Below are positions 8,725 to 17,152 of a stretch of DNA of 64,000 nt, piece after piece. This DNA comes from Mesorhizobium sp. B2-4-3 (GTDB lineage: Bacteria; Pseudomonadota; Alphaproteobacteria; Rhizobiales; Rhizobiaceae). The position numbers were made by a program, and so were the translations under genes. Each line of letters opens with the position of its first letter. The first letter of the stretch is position 1. Under the pieces are notes generated by a model. The model was not told where the DNA came from. It worked only from the letters and a program-made list of their open reading frames with translations, and ran no database searches. The stretch covers positions 103,502-167,501 of the forward strand of contig NZ_VFVL01000011.1 in assembly GCF_006442815.1 (NCBI RefSeq), written 5' to 3'.

Positions 8725-9612
8725 CTACACTGGCCGGTACACCTTCTCGGCCGTGTTCCAGAAGATGTCTGCCTCGGCCTTGGGGCCATGCCGCATCACC
8801 GCCGCGCGGTGCGCTCGGATCAGCTCGGCATGGCTGGTCCACAGCTTTTCGATCGGGAAGTTCGAGCCGAACATCAGCCGGTCGCTGCCGAGGATATCGA
8901 CCGCGTTGTCGACGATGTAGGCGATGAGGTTCGGGTCGTTGCGGTGGACGAAGGTGCCGAGCCCCGACAGCTTGGCGTAGAAATTGGGTGCTGCCGAAAG
9001 CGTGCGGAGCCCCGCCTTCCATGCTTCGGTGGTTTCCTCACCCATGCCGGTCAGCATGCCGGCATGGGTGAGGATGAAATTCGTCCGAGGGTTTTCGCCG
9101 ACCAACGTCAGCCCGTCCTTCATCTGCGCCGGGAAGAGCTGCAGGTCGAAGGAGAGGCCGTAATCCTTCAGCCGCGCCACGTTTCTCCGCACGTTCGGAT
9201 CGATCACCTGGTCGGCGGAGGCGGCGAAGCGGAAGGCTGGCGTTTCGTGCCAGTGGAGCTGCATGCGCACGCCGCGCAGCAGCTTGTATTTCATCAGCCG
9301 GTCGATCTGCGGGCGGACATCGTCGACCGTCATGTCGGCATAGCCGACAATGGCGTGCGGCCAGCCGGTTTCGTCGGCGGTCTTCTGCAGGAAGGCGACC
9401 TCTTTTTCGAAATCCTCCTTGGCCCAGTTGGTCTGGACATAGACGGCCTTCTCGACGCCCGAGCCTTTCTGGTCTTCGAGGAACTCCGTGATCGGATAGT
9501 CGCGGCGGATCGGCTCGTAGGGGCCGAAGATGCGCGGCACCATGGGGCCGACCAGCCAGGGCTGGTCCTTCTGGCGCCAGATGTGGAAATGCGCGTCGAT
9601 GGCTTTCTGCAT
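8725..9612 (-). CDS. Amidohydrolase family 2 (metal-dependent TIM-barrel hydrolase)
   Basis: A 295-residue protein of the amidohydrolase-2 group, which includes 2-pyrone-4,6-dicarbaxylate lactonase and L-fuconolactonase. The N-terminus has the metal-type motif DAHFHIW (residues 7-13). LRGVRMQLHW, FILTHAG and LMFGSNFPIEKLW follow the usual barrel order. The last motif has Asn where many relatives have Asp, a variant I know from lactonase-like members. The ATG at 9612 overlaps the VWA gene stop (TGATG), so it is the last gene of the molybdenum hydroxylase operon; a GTG three bases upstream is the alternative start. It may hydrolyse a lactone or ring product of the hydroxylase. That substrate link is inference. 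Confidence 0.87.
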   Translation of the reverse strand: MQKAIDAHFHIWRQKDQPWLVGPMVPRIFGPYEPIRRDYPITEFLEDQKGSGVEKAVYVQTNWAKEDFEKEVAFLQKTADETGWPHAIVGYADMTVDDVRPQIDRLMKYKLLRGVRMQLHWHETPAFRFAASADQVIDPNVRRNVARLKDYGLSFDLQLFPAQMKDGLTLVGENPRTNFILTHAGMLTGMGEETTEAWKAGLRTLSAAPNFYAKLSGLGTFVHRNDPNLIAYIVDNAVDILGSDRLMFGSNFPIEKLWTSHAELIRAHRAAVMRHGPKAEADIFWNTAEKVYRPV

Positions 9613-10826
9613 CACGATACCCTTTTCCAGATGACTGAAGCCGCAGGCGCAGGACGGGCGAGCGACAGTATGAAATCGGTGAGGCTTCCGACCGACGAGC
9701 CGTCGACCAGATCGTCAAGCGCCGGCAGGATGGCGCGGAGCGCCGCCGTCGCCGGGCGAAAGCGCGGATCGCCGGCGAGTGGCGTCGCCAGCGACAGCCG
9801 GAAAGCGCGGGCGCTGAAGCGGCGCATCGCGGTTTCGAGGTCGGAATGGTCGCCGCGTTCCAGGCCATCGGACAGGATGACGACGCAGGCGCCGCGCGCG
9901 AAAGCGGAAAAGCGCGGCACCGAAAGGAAGGCCAGCAGTGTCGGCCCCATGCGGGTGCCGCCGTCCCAGTCGTCGACAAGTGCTGCGACGCGGGCGAGCG
10001 CCTGCTCGCGGTCGCGAATGCGCAGCGCCGAGGTGATGCGGGTGAGGCGCGTGCCGAAGGTGAAGACTTCCGCCCGGTCCGCGCCTTGCACGGTCGCATG
10101 GGCCAGCTTGAGGTAGTCCGCGGTGTGCAGCTTCATCGAGCCCGAGACGTCGATGAGCAGGAGCAGCTTGCGGGGCACGGCCTGGCGGCGGCGCAGCTGC
10201 GGCGCGGGGATGTCGCCGTCGGCGCTGACGATTTCGCTGAGCGAGCGTCGAAGATCGAGCGTGCCGCGCGAGCGGGTACGCGCGGTGCGGAAGGAACGGC
10301 GCGCGGGCAGGGCGGATGCGAGCCTGCGGCGGAACTGGCCGAGGCCATCGGCGTCGCGCTGGAAATCACGGCTGCTCAGCTGCTCGAGCGCCGACGACAG
10401 CTCGCCGCCTTTCTCATGGCGGGCGATCTGTTTCTCTTCCTCGCGCGCGCCGCGATCGTCCTTGACGCGGGTCTCGTCGTCCTCTTCGCCTTCGATCGAA
10501 GATTGAGCGTCGCCGTAGAAATAGGCTCGGAAATGCGCCTCGAATTCGCCGCGACGATCGGGTGAGGGCGCGAGCGTTGCGAGAGCTGCCTCGCGGATGT
10601 CGTTCATCGAGCGCGGGCCGAGCAATGTGACCGCCTGCATGAAGCTGGTCACCTGTTCCGGTGCGACGGCGAAGGCGTGGCTGCGCAGCAGCCGAGCGAA
10701 GCCCAAGAAGGGCGCGGCGGCGCGAGGCAGGCTTTCCCAACGCCTCATTCCTTCGCGCCCCCCTCTGTCCCGCCAGCGTCGCGCATTAGCCTTGGGGTAT
10801 CGCGCTAGCGCGTCGCGATTGCCCAT
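9612..10826 (-). CDS. CoxE-like VWA-domain protein
   Basis: A 404-residue protein of the CoxE/VWA family. The start at 10826 is chosen because it forms a TGATG overlap with the upstream ATPase gene; the frame is open further upstream but inside that gene. The N-terminal half is rich in Arg and acidic residues (IEGEEDDETRVKDDRGAREEE). The C-terminal half is a von Willebrand A domain with the MIDAS motif LLLLIDVSGSMK (DxSxS), the threonine segment DDWDGGTRMGPTL, and CVVILSDGLERGD. CoxE works with the MoxR-type ATPase CoxD in post-translational maturation of molybdenum hydroxylases, where it has been studied in CO dehydrogenase. The same role for the enzyme encoded at 11715-15432 is inferred from adjacency. 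Confidence 0.88.
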   Translation of the reverse strand: MGNRDALARYPKANARRWRDRGGREGMRRWESLPRAAAPFLGFARLLRSHAFAVAPEQVTSFMQAVTLLGPRSMNDIREAALATLAPSPDRRGEFEAHFRAYFYGDAQSSIEGEEDDETRVKDDRGAREEEKQIARHEKGGELSSALEQLSSRDFQRDADGLGQFRRRLASALPARRSFRTARTRSRGTLDLRRSLSEIVSADGDIPAPQLRRRQAVPRKLLLLIDVSGSMKLHTADYLKLAHATVQGADRAEVFTFGTRLTRITSALRIRDREQALARVAALVDDWDGGTRMGPTLLAFLSVPRFSAFARGACVVILSDGLERGDHSDLETAMRRFSARAFRLSLATPLAGDPRFRPATAALRAILPALDDLVDGSSVGSLTDFILSLARPAPAASVIWKRVS

Positions 10827-11707
10827 CACCCCAGCGCCTCCTCGACAATCCTCCCCAGCTCCGGCGCGATCGCCGACAGATCCTCCTCGTCCTTGATCAG
10901 CACGCCGATGGCGCGGCGGAAGGCTTGCGGCCACGGGCTGCCGCCTTTTTCGAGGATGGTCGCGGCATTCGCCCATTCGACGGCTTCGGCAATGCCCGGC
11001 GGTTTCGCCAGCGGACGCGCGCGGATCTCCTGCACGGCATTGGCCACCGCGCGTGCGGTTGCTTCGGCGACATGGCCCGAGCGCAGCATGATGATCTCGG
11101 CCTCGCGCGTGGCGTCGGGATAGCCGATCCAGTGATAGACGCAGCGCCGGCGCAACGCCTCGGCAAGCTCTCGGGTGCGGTTCGAGGTCAAGATGACGAT
11201 GGGCTGCGCAGCGGCGCGGATGGTGCCGCGTTCCGGAATGCTGATCTGGAAATCGGAGAGGAACTCCAAAAGCAACGCCTCGAACTCGTGGTCGGAACGG
11301 TCGATCTCGTCGACCAGAAGCACGCGTTGCTCCGGCGCCCGCAAAACTTGCAGCAGCGGGCGGGCGATCAGGAAGCGGTCGTCATAGATGTCGATCTCGT
11401 GCTCGCCGGCATGGCGGATGGCGAGCAACTGGCGCTGGTAGTTCCACTCGTAAAGCGCATGCCCGGCGTCGACGCCTTCATAGCATTGCAGGCGCACCAG
11501 CTCGCGGCCGAGGAGCTCGGCGACCGCCTTCGCGGCTTCGGTCTTGCCGACGCCAGGCGCGCCTTCGAGCAGCAGCGGCTTGCCCAGGCGGATCGCCAGG
11601 AAGATCGCGGTCGCAAGGCTGTCGTCGGCCAGATAGCGCGAGGCGGCAAGGCGCGCGGCTATCGCTTCCGGCGAAGCCGCGACCTCAACGGCGTCGGTGC
11701 TGGTCAT
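10826..11707 (-). CDS. MoxR/CoxD-like AAA+ ATPase
   Basis: A 293-residue AAA+ ATPase of the MoxR class. Walker A is GAPGVGKTEAAK near residue 48; Walker B is RVLLVDEIDRSD near 128; the sensor 1 region is IVILTSNRTRELAEALRRRC. This is the usual partner of VWA proteins such as the one encoded next. CoxD-type ATPases are thought to unfold or remodel the apo-hydroxylase so that the active-site metal and sulfur can be inserted. It starts 7 bases after the large-subunit stop, with GAGGGGAAG as ribosome site overlapping that stop, so it is in the same operon. Confidence 0.9.
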   Translation of the reverse strand: MTSTDAVEVAASPEAIAARLAASRYLADDSLATAIFLAIRLGKPLLLEGAPGVGKTEAAKAVAELLGRELVRLQCYEGVDAGHALYEWNYQRQLLAIRHAGEHEIDIYDDRFLIARPLLQVLRAPEQRVLLVDEIDRSDHEFEALLLEFLSDFQISIPERGTIRAAAQPIVILTSNRTRELAEALRRRCVYHWIGYPDATREAEIIMLRSGHVAEATARAVANAVQEIRARPLAKPPGIAEAVEWANAATILEKGGSPWPQAFRRAIGVLIKDEEDLSAIAPELGRIVEEALG

Positions 11708-11714
11708 CTTCCCC

Positions 11715-12719
11715 TCAGCCCGCCGCCTGCGCCTTCAGCGCGCGCAGGATGCGCTCCGGCGTGATCGGCAGCGTGTCGATGCGAACCCCGACCGCGTCGA
11801 AGACGGCGTTGGCGACGGCCGGAATCTGCGGGTTGGCGCACATCTCGCCCGGCCCCTTGGCGCCGAACGGCCCGTCGGCCGAGGGACGCTCCAAGACGAT
11901 GATCTCGGTCTCGGCCAGATCGCCGGGACCCGGCATCAGATATTGGTTGAAGTCGGTGCCGCCATGGTCGCGGTTCGGATAATACGGTTCGGTCGTCTCG
12001 TAGAGCGCGTGGCTGATTCCCATCCAGGAGCCGCCGACCAGCTGCTGCTCGACCATCTTCGGATTGAGCGCGCGGCCGATCTCGAAGACGTTCTTGACCG
12101 TAAGCACCGTCACTTCGCCGGTCTCGTCGTCGACCTCGACCTCGGCCACCGTGCAGGCATGGGCGTAGCAGGTGGAAGGCTTCATCGCGCCGGTCTCCTT
12201 CTCCGGGTAGGAGCGCGGGATCAGGAACATGCCGCGACCCGAGATCGAGCGGCCGCGCTTGAAATGCGCCGACAACGCGACATCGAAGATCGAGATCGAT
12301 TTCTGCGGCGCGCCCTTCACCTGTATATTGCCCTGGCCGTCGGTCTCGAGGTCGGAGGCGTTCACTTCCAGCTCTTCGGCGGCCACTTCCAGCATCACCT
12401 GGCGGGCTTCCTTGGCTGCCTGGATGACGGCATTGCCGGCGCGGTGCGTGCCGCGCGAGGCGAAAGTGCCCATGCAGTGCGGGCCGGTGTCGGTGTCGGC
12501 GGTGTCGATGATGACGCGGTCGGTCGGCACGCCGATCGTCTCGGCGCAGATCTGCGCCATGATCTGCTTCATGCCCTGGCCGAGATCGACGCTGGAGAGC
12601 GTCACCATGAAATTGCCGGTCGGCGTCGAATGGACCAGCGCCTGGGTCGGGTCGCCGCCGAGGTTCATGCCGGTCGGATAGTTGATCGCGGCCATGCCGC
12701 GTCCACGCCGGATCGCCAT
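11715..12719 (-). CDS. Molybdenum hydroxylase large subunit, C-terminal half (split gene)
   Basis: A 334-residue ORF matching the C-terminal molybdopterin-binding half of xanthine-dehydrogenase-family large subunits. It begins MAIRRGRGMAAINYPTG, a point that is internal in family members, and carries VDLGQGMKQIMAQICAE and the active-site glutamate region GPGEMCANPQIPAVANAV (E292). The stop of the N-terminal half and this ATG are separated by one base (TGA-G-ATG). The two ORFs total 789 residues, the size of one normal large subunit. Either two coupled polypeptides assemble, or a one-base shift (natural or an assembly error) has broken a single gene. Removing one base would read KKGAEMAIRRGRG, a smooth join. 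Confidence 0.85.
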   Translation of the reverse strand: MAIRRGRGMAAINYPTGMNLGGDPTQALVHSTPTGNFMVTLSSVDLGQGMKQIMAQICAETIGVPTDRVIIDTADTDTGPHCMGTFASRGTHRAGNAVIQAAKEARQVMLEVAAEELEVNASDLETDGQGNIQVKGAPQKSISIFDVALSAHFKRGRSISGRGMFLIPRSYPEKETGAMKPSTCYAHACTVAEVEVDDETGEVTVLTVKNVFEIGRALNPKMVEQQLVGGSWMGISHALYETTEPYYPNRDHGGTDFNQYLMPGPGDLAETEIIVLERPSADGPFGAKGPGEMCANPQIPAVANAVFDAVGVRIDTLPITPERILRALKAQAAG

Positions 12720-12720
12720 C

Positions 12721-14088
12721 TCAGGCTCCCTTCTTGTAGGAGGACATCGCCATGTATTTTTCCGCCACCGGCCAGTTGGCGGCGCGCGAGGCTTCCTGCA
12801 TGCATTCGATCAGCGCCGCACCCTCGGTCGGCTGGCGATGCGCCTTCATGTCGCCGTCGCGATAGGCGTTGATGAAGCGGAATTCGAGCGGGTCCATGCC
12901 GATCAGCCGGGCCAGCTTGTCCATCTGCACCTCCAGCGCGAAGTCGCCGATGGTGACGCCGAAGCCGCGCATGGCGGAGGAGGGGGTGCGGTTGGTGTAG
13001 ACGCAATAGGTGTCGATCCAGACATTCGGGATCGTATACGGGCCTGGATAGTGCGCGGCGCCCTTCTGCGCGCCGTAAGGCGAGTGGCGCGAATAGGCAC
13101 CGGCATCGGTGTAGCCGGTCACCTTGCGCGCAACGATGCGGCCATCCTTCATGACGCCGTCCTTGATGACGACCTTCTCGGCCGCGCGCGGCGAGGAGAT
13201 CTGCATCTCTTCCTCACGGCTGTAAATAAAACAGACCGGGCGTCCGGTTAGCTTGGCCGCGAGGATAGCGATCGGCTCGACGATCACGTCGACCTTGCCG
13301 CCAAAACCGCCGCCGACCGTGCCGCCGACGAAATGCAGCTTCGAGCCCGGCATCTGCAGGATGATCGAGGTGTTGTCGAGCGTGAAGAACATCGCCTGCG
13401 TGTTGGTGTAGCAGGTGAAGCGGTCATTGCCCTCGGGCGCCACCACGCAGCCCGTCGTCTCGGTCGGCGCGTGCTCGATCGGCGAGGACTGGTAGGACTG
13501 TTCGAGGATGTGGTCGGCCCCGGCAAAGCCTGCCTCGACATCGCCGAAGCGCACCTTGCGGCACTCGCCGCTGTCATAGAGGTAGTGGTTCTGGCCGTGA
13601 TACTCGTTGACCAAAGGCGCGCCGGGCTTCAGCGCTTCCTCCATGTCGAAGACCGCGGGGAGCACCTCATAGTCGACCTTGACCTTGGCGGCGGCTTCCT
13701 GCGCCGCGCGCTCGGTCTCGGCCAGCACCGCTACCACGGCCTCGCCTTTCCAGCGCACCTTGCCGTCGGCGAGCACGGTTTCGTCCTCGGGACCGATCTG
13801 GATCAGGATCAGGATGGTGTAGACGTTGTGCGGCACGTCCTTGGCGGTCAGCACCTTGACGACGCCCGGGTGCTTTTCCGCTTGCGACGTATCGATCGAG
13901 CGGATGCGGGCATGGTGGTGCGGGCTGCGCACCATCTTCAGATGCAGCATGCCCGGGAAGTTCCGGTCGGCGAAATAGGCGGTCTTGCCGGTGACGTGTC
14001 CAGGTGAGTCGAGCCGCGGGCGGCCCTGGCCGATCTCGTGCAGGCCGTCCTTGCGGACATCGGCGAAATAATCCTTGCGCAGTTCCAT
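12721..14088 (-). CDS. Molybdenum hydroxylase large subunit, N-terminal half (split gene)
   Basis: A 455-residue ORF containing the a/b hammerhead domain (residues about 20-145; VTGKTAYFADRN) and the first molybdopterin-binding domain, with VGGTVGGGFGGK (254-265). The substrate-site region reads RTPSSAMRGFG (368-377). That is neither the AYXCSFR loop of form I CO dehydrogenase nor the AYRGAGR loop of form II, so despite the cox-like neighbours this is a xanthine-dehydrogenase-like hydroxylase of unknown substrate. It lies 11 bases after the 2Fe-2S gene. It ends KKGA-stop just before the second half, so it lacks the catalytic glutamate, which is encoded by the next ORF. Confidence 0.86.
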   Translation of the reverse strand: MELRKDYFADVRKDGLHEIGQGRPRLDSPGHVTGKTAYFADRNFPGMLHLKMVRSPHHHARIRSIDTSQAEKHPGVVKVLTAKDVPHNVYTILILIQIGPEDETVLADGKVRWKGEAVVAVLAETERAAQEAAAKVKVDYEVLPAVFDMEEALKPGAPLVNEYHGQNHYLYDSGECRKVRFGDVEAGFAGADHILEQSYQSSPIEHAPTETTGCVVAPEGNDRFTCYTNTQAMFFTLDNTSIILQMPGSKLHFVGGTVGGGFGGKVDVIVEPIAILAAKLTGRPVCFIYSREEEMQISSPRAAEKVVIKDGVMKDGRIVARKVTGYTDAGAYSRHSPYGAQKGAAHYPGPYTIPNVWIDTYCVYTNRTPSSAMRGFGVTIGDFALEVQMDKLARLIGMDPLEFRFINAYRDGDMKAHRQPTEGAALIECMQEASRAANWPVAEKYMAMSSYKKGA

Positions 14089-14099
14089 GGCTCGTTCCC

Positions 14100-14582
14100 T
14101 CAGGCGGCGTTCTGCGAGTTGGCGCGCGCGGCAATCAGCACCGCCTGGATGATCGGCTCATAGCCGGTGCAGCGGCAGATGTTGCCGGACAGCGCCTCAA
14201 CGACATCCTCGCGGCTGGGGTTCGGCGTGCGGTCGAGCAGAACTTTAGCGGCCATGATCATGCCCGGCGTGCAGAAGCCGCATTGCGTGGCGAAGGCATC
14301 GAGGAAGGCGCGCTGCAGCGGATGCAGCACGCCGCCCTCGGCGAGGCCGGCGGTCGTCTTGATGTCGGCGCCGCCGCAGGTTTCGGCCAGCGTCAGGCAG
14401 GAGAGCCTCAGTTCGCCATCGATGATGACCGAGCAGGCGCCGCAGGTGCCTTGGTGGCAGCCGCCCTTGGGCGATGTGTCGCCGATCTTGTCGCGCAGCG
14501 CGTGGAGCAGTGTCGCGCCGCTTTCGACGAACTCGGCTTTTTCAGAACCGTTGAGCGTGAATTGGACAGGTACCTTCGCCAT
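14100..14582 (-). CDS. Molybdenum hydroxylase 2Fe-2S small subunit
   Basis: A 160-residue iron-sulfur subunit of the CoxS/XdhC type. The plant-ferredoxin-like cluster is held by C42, C47, C50 and C62 (GGCHQGTCGACSVI, SCLTL). The second, all-helical cluster is held by C101, C104, C136 and C138 (CGFCTPGM, NICRCTGY). It passes electrons from the molybdenum centre to the FAD subunit. All eight cysteines are present and the length is normal. It lies between the FAD gene (55-base gap) and the large-subunit gene (11-base gap). Confidence 0.95.
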   Translation of the reverse strand: MAKVPVQFTLNGSEKAEFVESGATLLHALRDKIGDTSPKGGCHQGTCGACSVIIDGELRLSCLTLAETCGGADIKTTAGLAEGGVLHPLQRAFLDAFATQCGFCTPGMIMAAKVLLDRTPNPSREDVVEALSGNICRCTGYEPIIQAVLIAARANSQNAA

Positions 14583-14637
14583 TTTTCCTCCTGCGCGCCT
14601 GCCCGGATCCGCCGGACAGACGCGCGTCCCCCACGGA

Positions 14638-15432
14638 TTAATTCGACAACAACCGGCCGAGATGAACTGGCAGGACCTCGGCGCGGTACCAGGCGCTGGC
14701 GATCGGGTCGGTGATCGGCGCGATGCCTTCGCTCGAGGCGGCCAGCGCCGGCGCGATTTCCTGCGGCGTGAGCTTGCAGCCGAGCAGCGCCTTTTCGGTG
14801 GCTAAAGCGCGTATCGGCCGATCGGCCATGCAGCCCAGCGCGATCCGCGCCGAGGTCACCGTGCCGTCCGACGCGAGCTCCAGAAGCGCGGCGATGCTCA
14901 GCACCGACACACCCTTCGGCTTGACGCGCGACACTTTCAGGAAGCGGAAGCCCTCCGCCTTGGGCAAGGAGAAACCGACGGCCGTGACGATGGCGCGGTT
15001 GGTGTCGCGATCGGCCAAAAAAGTCTCGACCGGCAGTTCGCCGTCTTCGGCGACGACGGTCGCGTCCAGCGCCAGCAGCGCCGCGGCGAAATCGCCGTAA
15101 GGGGCAGGGGCGAACAGATTGCCGCCGACGGTCGCCATGTTGCGGATCGCCGGTCCGCCGACGGCGCGCGCGGCCGGCGCGAGCGCGGCAAGCTCGGGAT
15201 GGCGGGCAATCGCGGCCATGGTGACCGAAGCGCCGAGCCGGACCTTGCCGCCGGAAACCGCGATCTGCGAGAGGCCGGGATCGTTGACACGGATCAGGCT
15301 GGAGACGGAAACGTCGCCTTCGTTGGTGGCGCGGACCACCAGCGTGCCGCCGCCAAGATAACGCGTGCCAGCTGCCTGCAAGGCGGCATTGGCATCTTTC
15401 ACGCTCGAAAAAGTCTGCAGCGCAAGCGACAT
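14638..15432 (-). CDS. Molybdenum hydroxylase FAD-binding medium subunit
   Basis: A 264-residue subunit of the CoxM/XdhB type. The FAD pyrophosphate loop RYLGGGTLVVRA (24-35) and the second FAD motif NMATVGGNLFAPAPYGD (98-114) are intact, followed by a CO_deh_flav_C-like C-terminal domain (FLKVSRVKPKGVSVLSIAA). It takes electrons from the iron-sulfur subunit and hands them to an unknown acceptor. It is the second gene of the operon, 12 bases after the SRPBCC gene. Confidence 0.93.
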   Translation of the reverse strand: MSLALQTFSSVKDANAALQAAGTRYLGGGTLVVRATNEGDVSVSSLIRVNDPGLSQIAVSGGKVRLGASVTMAAIARHPELAALAPAARAVGGPAIRNMATVGGNLFAPAPYGDFAAALLALDATVVAEDGELPVETFLADRDTNRAIVTAVGFSLPKAEGFRFLKVSRVKPKGVSVLSIAALLELASDGTVTSARIALGCMADRPIRALATEKALLGCKLTPQEIAPALAASSEGIAPITDPIASAWYRAEVLPVHLGRLLSN

Positions 15433-15444
15433 AGCGCGCTCCCG

Positions 15445-15888
15445 TCAGCTCTGGCCGGCAAAATGGGCCTTCAGGGCGTTGAAGCCGCCCTGGAAGACGT
15501 TGGCGCCCATGCCCTCGGCCAGCTTGTCGGCCTCCTCGGGCGCTGCGTCGAAGCTCGCCGTCCATTCGGCGTAGGTGCGGTTGCCGTCGGTGACGCGCCG
15601 CAACTGCAGCGTCGCCTTGTGATTGGTGAGCGGCTGCGGTGTTTCCAGGATCGAATAGCTGACCAGGAAATTGTCGTCGGAGAAGTCGAGCAGCTTTTCG
15701 CGCAGCCGCGCGCCGCTGACCAGTTGGAAGTTGCGCACGCAGCCGATCGTTGTGGCGTCCTTGCCGTCCTCGATGTGGCTTTCCACCATGCGCGGATGCC
15801 AGCCCGGCAGGCCGTTGAAGTCGCGGATGCGTGCCCAGACTTGCTCGACCGGCGCGTCGATGATGCTGGAAATGGTGACTTTCGCCAT
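15445..15888 (-). CDS. SRPBCC family protein (CoxG/polyketide-cyclase-like)
   Basis: A 147-residue START/SRPBCC-fold protein. It begins MAKVTISSIIDAPVEQVWARIRDF, the hallmark first strand and helix of the family, and continues with FNGLPGWHPRMVES. The start at 15888 has an AAGGGA ribosome site; the frame is open upstream but encodes nothing family-like. SRPBCC proteins bind hydrophobic ligands, and in cox clusters a member of this fold (CoxG) helps anchor the enzyme to the membrane. As first gene of the operon it could have a similar role or bind the substrate; this is inferred from context. Confidence 0.85.
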   Translation of the reverse strand: MAKVTISSIIDAPVEQVWARIRDFNGLPGWHPRMVESHIEDGKDATTIGCVRNFQLVSGARLREKLLDFSDDNFLVSYSILETPQPLTNHKATLQLRRVTDGNRTYAEWTASFDAAPEEADKLAEGMGANVFQGGFNALKAHFAGQS

Positions 15889-16013
15889 AGACTGGTTCCC
15901 TTGCAAAGATCGGGAGCAGGCTAGGGCGGCCGACGGGCCGGCGCTTATCAATGCGTCTTGAGTACGTATCAACCAGTCGGAAAATGCGGCGACGGATCAG
16001 CCTGCGAAGGCGC

Positions 16014-16841
16014 TCAAGACATGGCTCTCGCGGCTTCGCGGTAGAGCGTCGGCGGCACGCCGACATGGTCGCGGAAGAAGCGCGAGAAATTGCCCTGGGT
16101 GGTGAAGCCGAGGTTGCAGGCGACCGAGATCAGCGGGGCCTCGGACCACTGCAGCTGGCGCACGGCTTCCTCCATGCGCAGCGTGTTCCAGTACACGTTG
16201 GGCGTCAGGTTGGTCTGTTCCTTGAACAGCGCGAAAAAGTGCGGCCGGGACAGGCCGACCGAACGCGCGACGTCGTCGAAGGAGATGCGCTCGCAGACAT
16301 TGGCCTTCATCAGCTGGATCGCCTTGCGGACGCGGAAATCGAGCATCGTGTTGATGCGCGCGCGGGCTATCTGCGGCGCGGATGTCTCCGCCGCGTCGAG
16401 CACGCTGTCGATGAAACGCTCGATCTCGTAATTGGCGACGTCGTCGATGCTCTCGTTGTCGGTCAGGTGATCGAGCAGGTTCGCCGCCGCCTGGTGCAGC
16501 CAGGGCTCCAGTGTGATCGCGGCCTGCGTGAACAGCGGCGCCGAGGAGGGCAGGTCGCGGCGCCGGCGCGCCCAATCGGGGTCGATGTAGAAGGCGAGGA
16601 ACAGGCCGGGCTTGCCGTCGCGGGAAAGGGCGTGGCTGTGCGGCTGGAACGAGTTGATGCCGGCCGCCGTGCCCGGCCCAAGCCGCACCGTCTCGCGGCC
16701 GATGGTCATCTCGCCCGCCGTGCCTTCCAGCCAGATGATGAGATGCGCCTCGCCGTGGGCATGGGTGACGAAGTCGTTGGCGACATTCAGCACGGAAACA
16801 TGTCCGAACCGGCCCCAATAGAGCCTGATCGCGTCCGTCAT
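16014..16841 (-). CDS. AraC family transcriptional regulator
   Basis: A 275-residue regulator. The N-terminal part (about 1-100) is a cupin-like sensor domain with FVTHAHGEAHLIIWLEG and LGPGTAAGINSFQPHSHAL. The C-terminal hundred residues form the double helix-turn-helix: ISFDDVARSVGLSRPHFFALFKEQ, then VACNLGFTTQGNFSRFFRDHVGVPP. It is on the same strand as, and 125 bases upstream of, the molybdenum hydroxylase operon, making it the likely regulator of that operon. Control of sugar system 2 on its other side is less likely because a large palindromic repeat lies between. Confidence 0.92.
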   Translation of the reverse strand: MTDAIRLYWGRFGHVSVLNVANDFVTHAHGEAHLIIWLEGTAGEMTIGRETVRLGPGTAAGINSFQPHSHALSRDGKPGLFLAFYIDPDWARRRRDLPSSAPLFTQAAITLEPWLHQAAANLLDHLTDNESIDDVANYEIERFIDSVLDAAETSAPQIARARINTMLDFRVRKAIQLMKANVCERISFDDVARSVGLSRPHFFALFKEQTNLTPNVYWNTLRMEEAVRQLQWSEAPLISVACNLGFTTQGNFSRFFRDHVGVPPTLYREAARAMS

Positions 16842-16991
16842 GGGTATCGTTCCTCCCGCAGGCGACTGGCCTCCCTTCGCCTGCGGGGGAATAGTGCGGC
16901 TGAGTTTGCGGTTGCGTCAAGGCAGGTAGGAATGACGGCCGTCTCGCAGCGCCCGTCCAGACCGATTTTCAGACTGGGCGATAGGAGCGCT

Positions 16992-17138
16992 TCCCCTTCT
17001 CCCCTTGCGGGAGAAGGTGTCGCCGAAGGCGACGGATGAGGGGTGCTCCAGGGAACACCGACGTCTCACTCCGCTGGAACACCCCTCATCCGTCTCGGCG
17101 CTGCGCGCCGATCCACCTTCTCCCACAAGGGGAGAAGG
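16992..17138. repeat. Large palindromic repeat (family B)
   Basis: About 147 bp of imperfect inverted repeat. The outer arms are CCTTCTCCCCTTGCGGGAGA on the left and CACCTTCTCCCACAAGGGGA on the right. The inner arms are GGATGAGGGGTGCTCCAG on the left and CTGGAACACCCCTCATCC on the right. It occupies the middle of the 311-base gap 16842-17152, where I see no gene. It may also act as transcription end for the minus-strand permease gene that stops at 17153. Truncated or related forms lie at 8687-8722 and 43221-43252. Confidence 0.85.
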
Positions 17139-17152
17139 CAAGGCGCCGCGCT

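Noticed and set aside
8725..15888. CO dehydrogenase (coxMSL-DEG) operon
   Set aside because: The gene content is cox-like, but the large subunit has SAMRGFG rather than a CO dehydrogenase active-site loop, so only a generic molybdenum hydroxylase is claimed.
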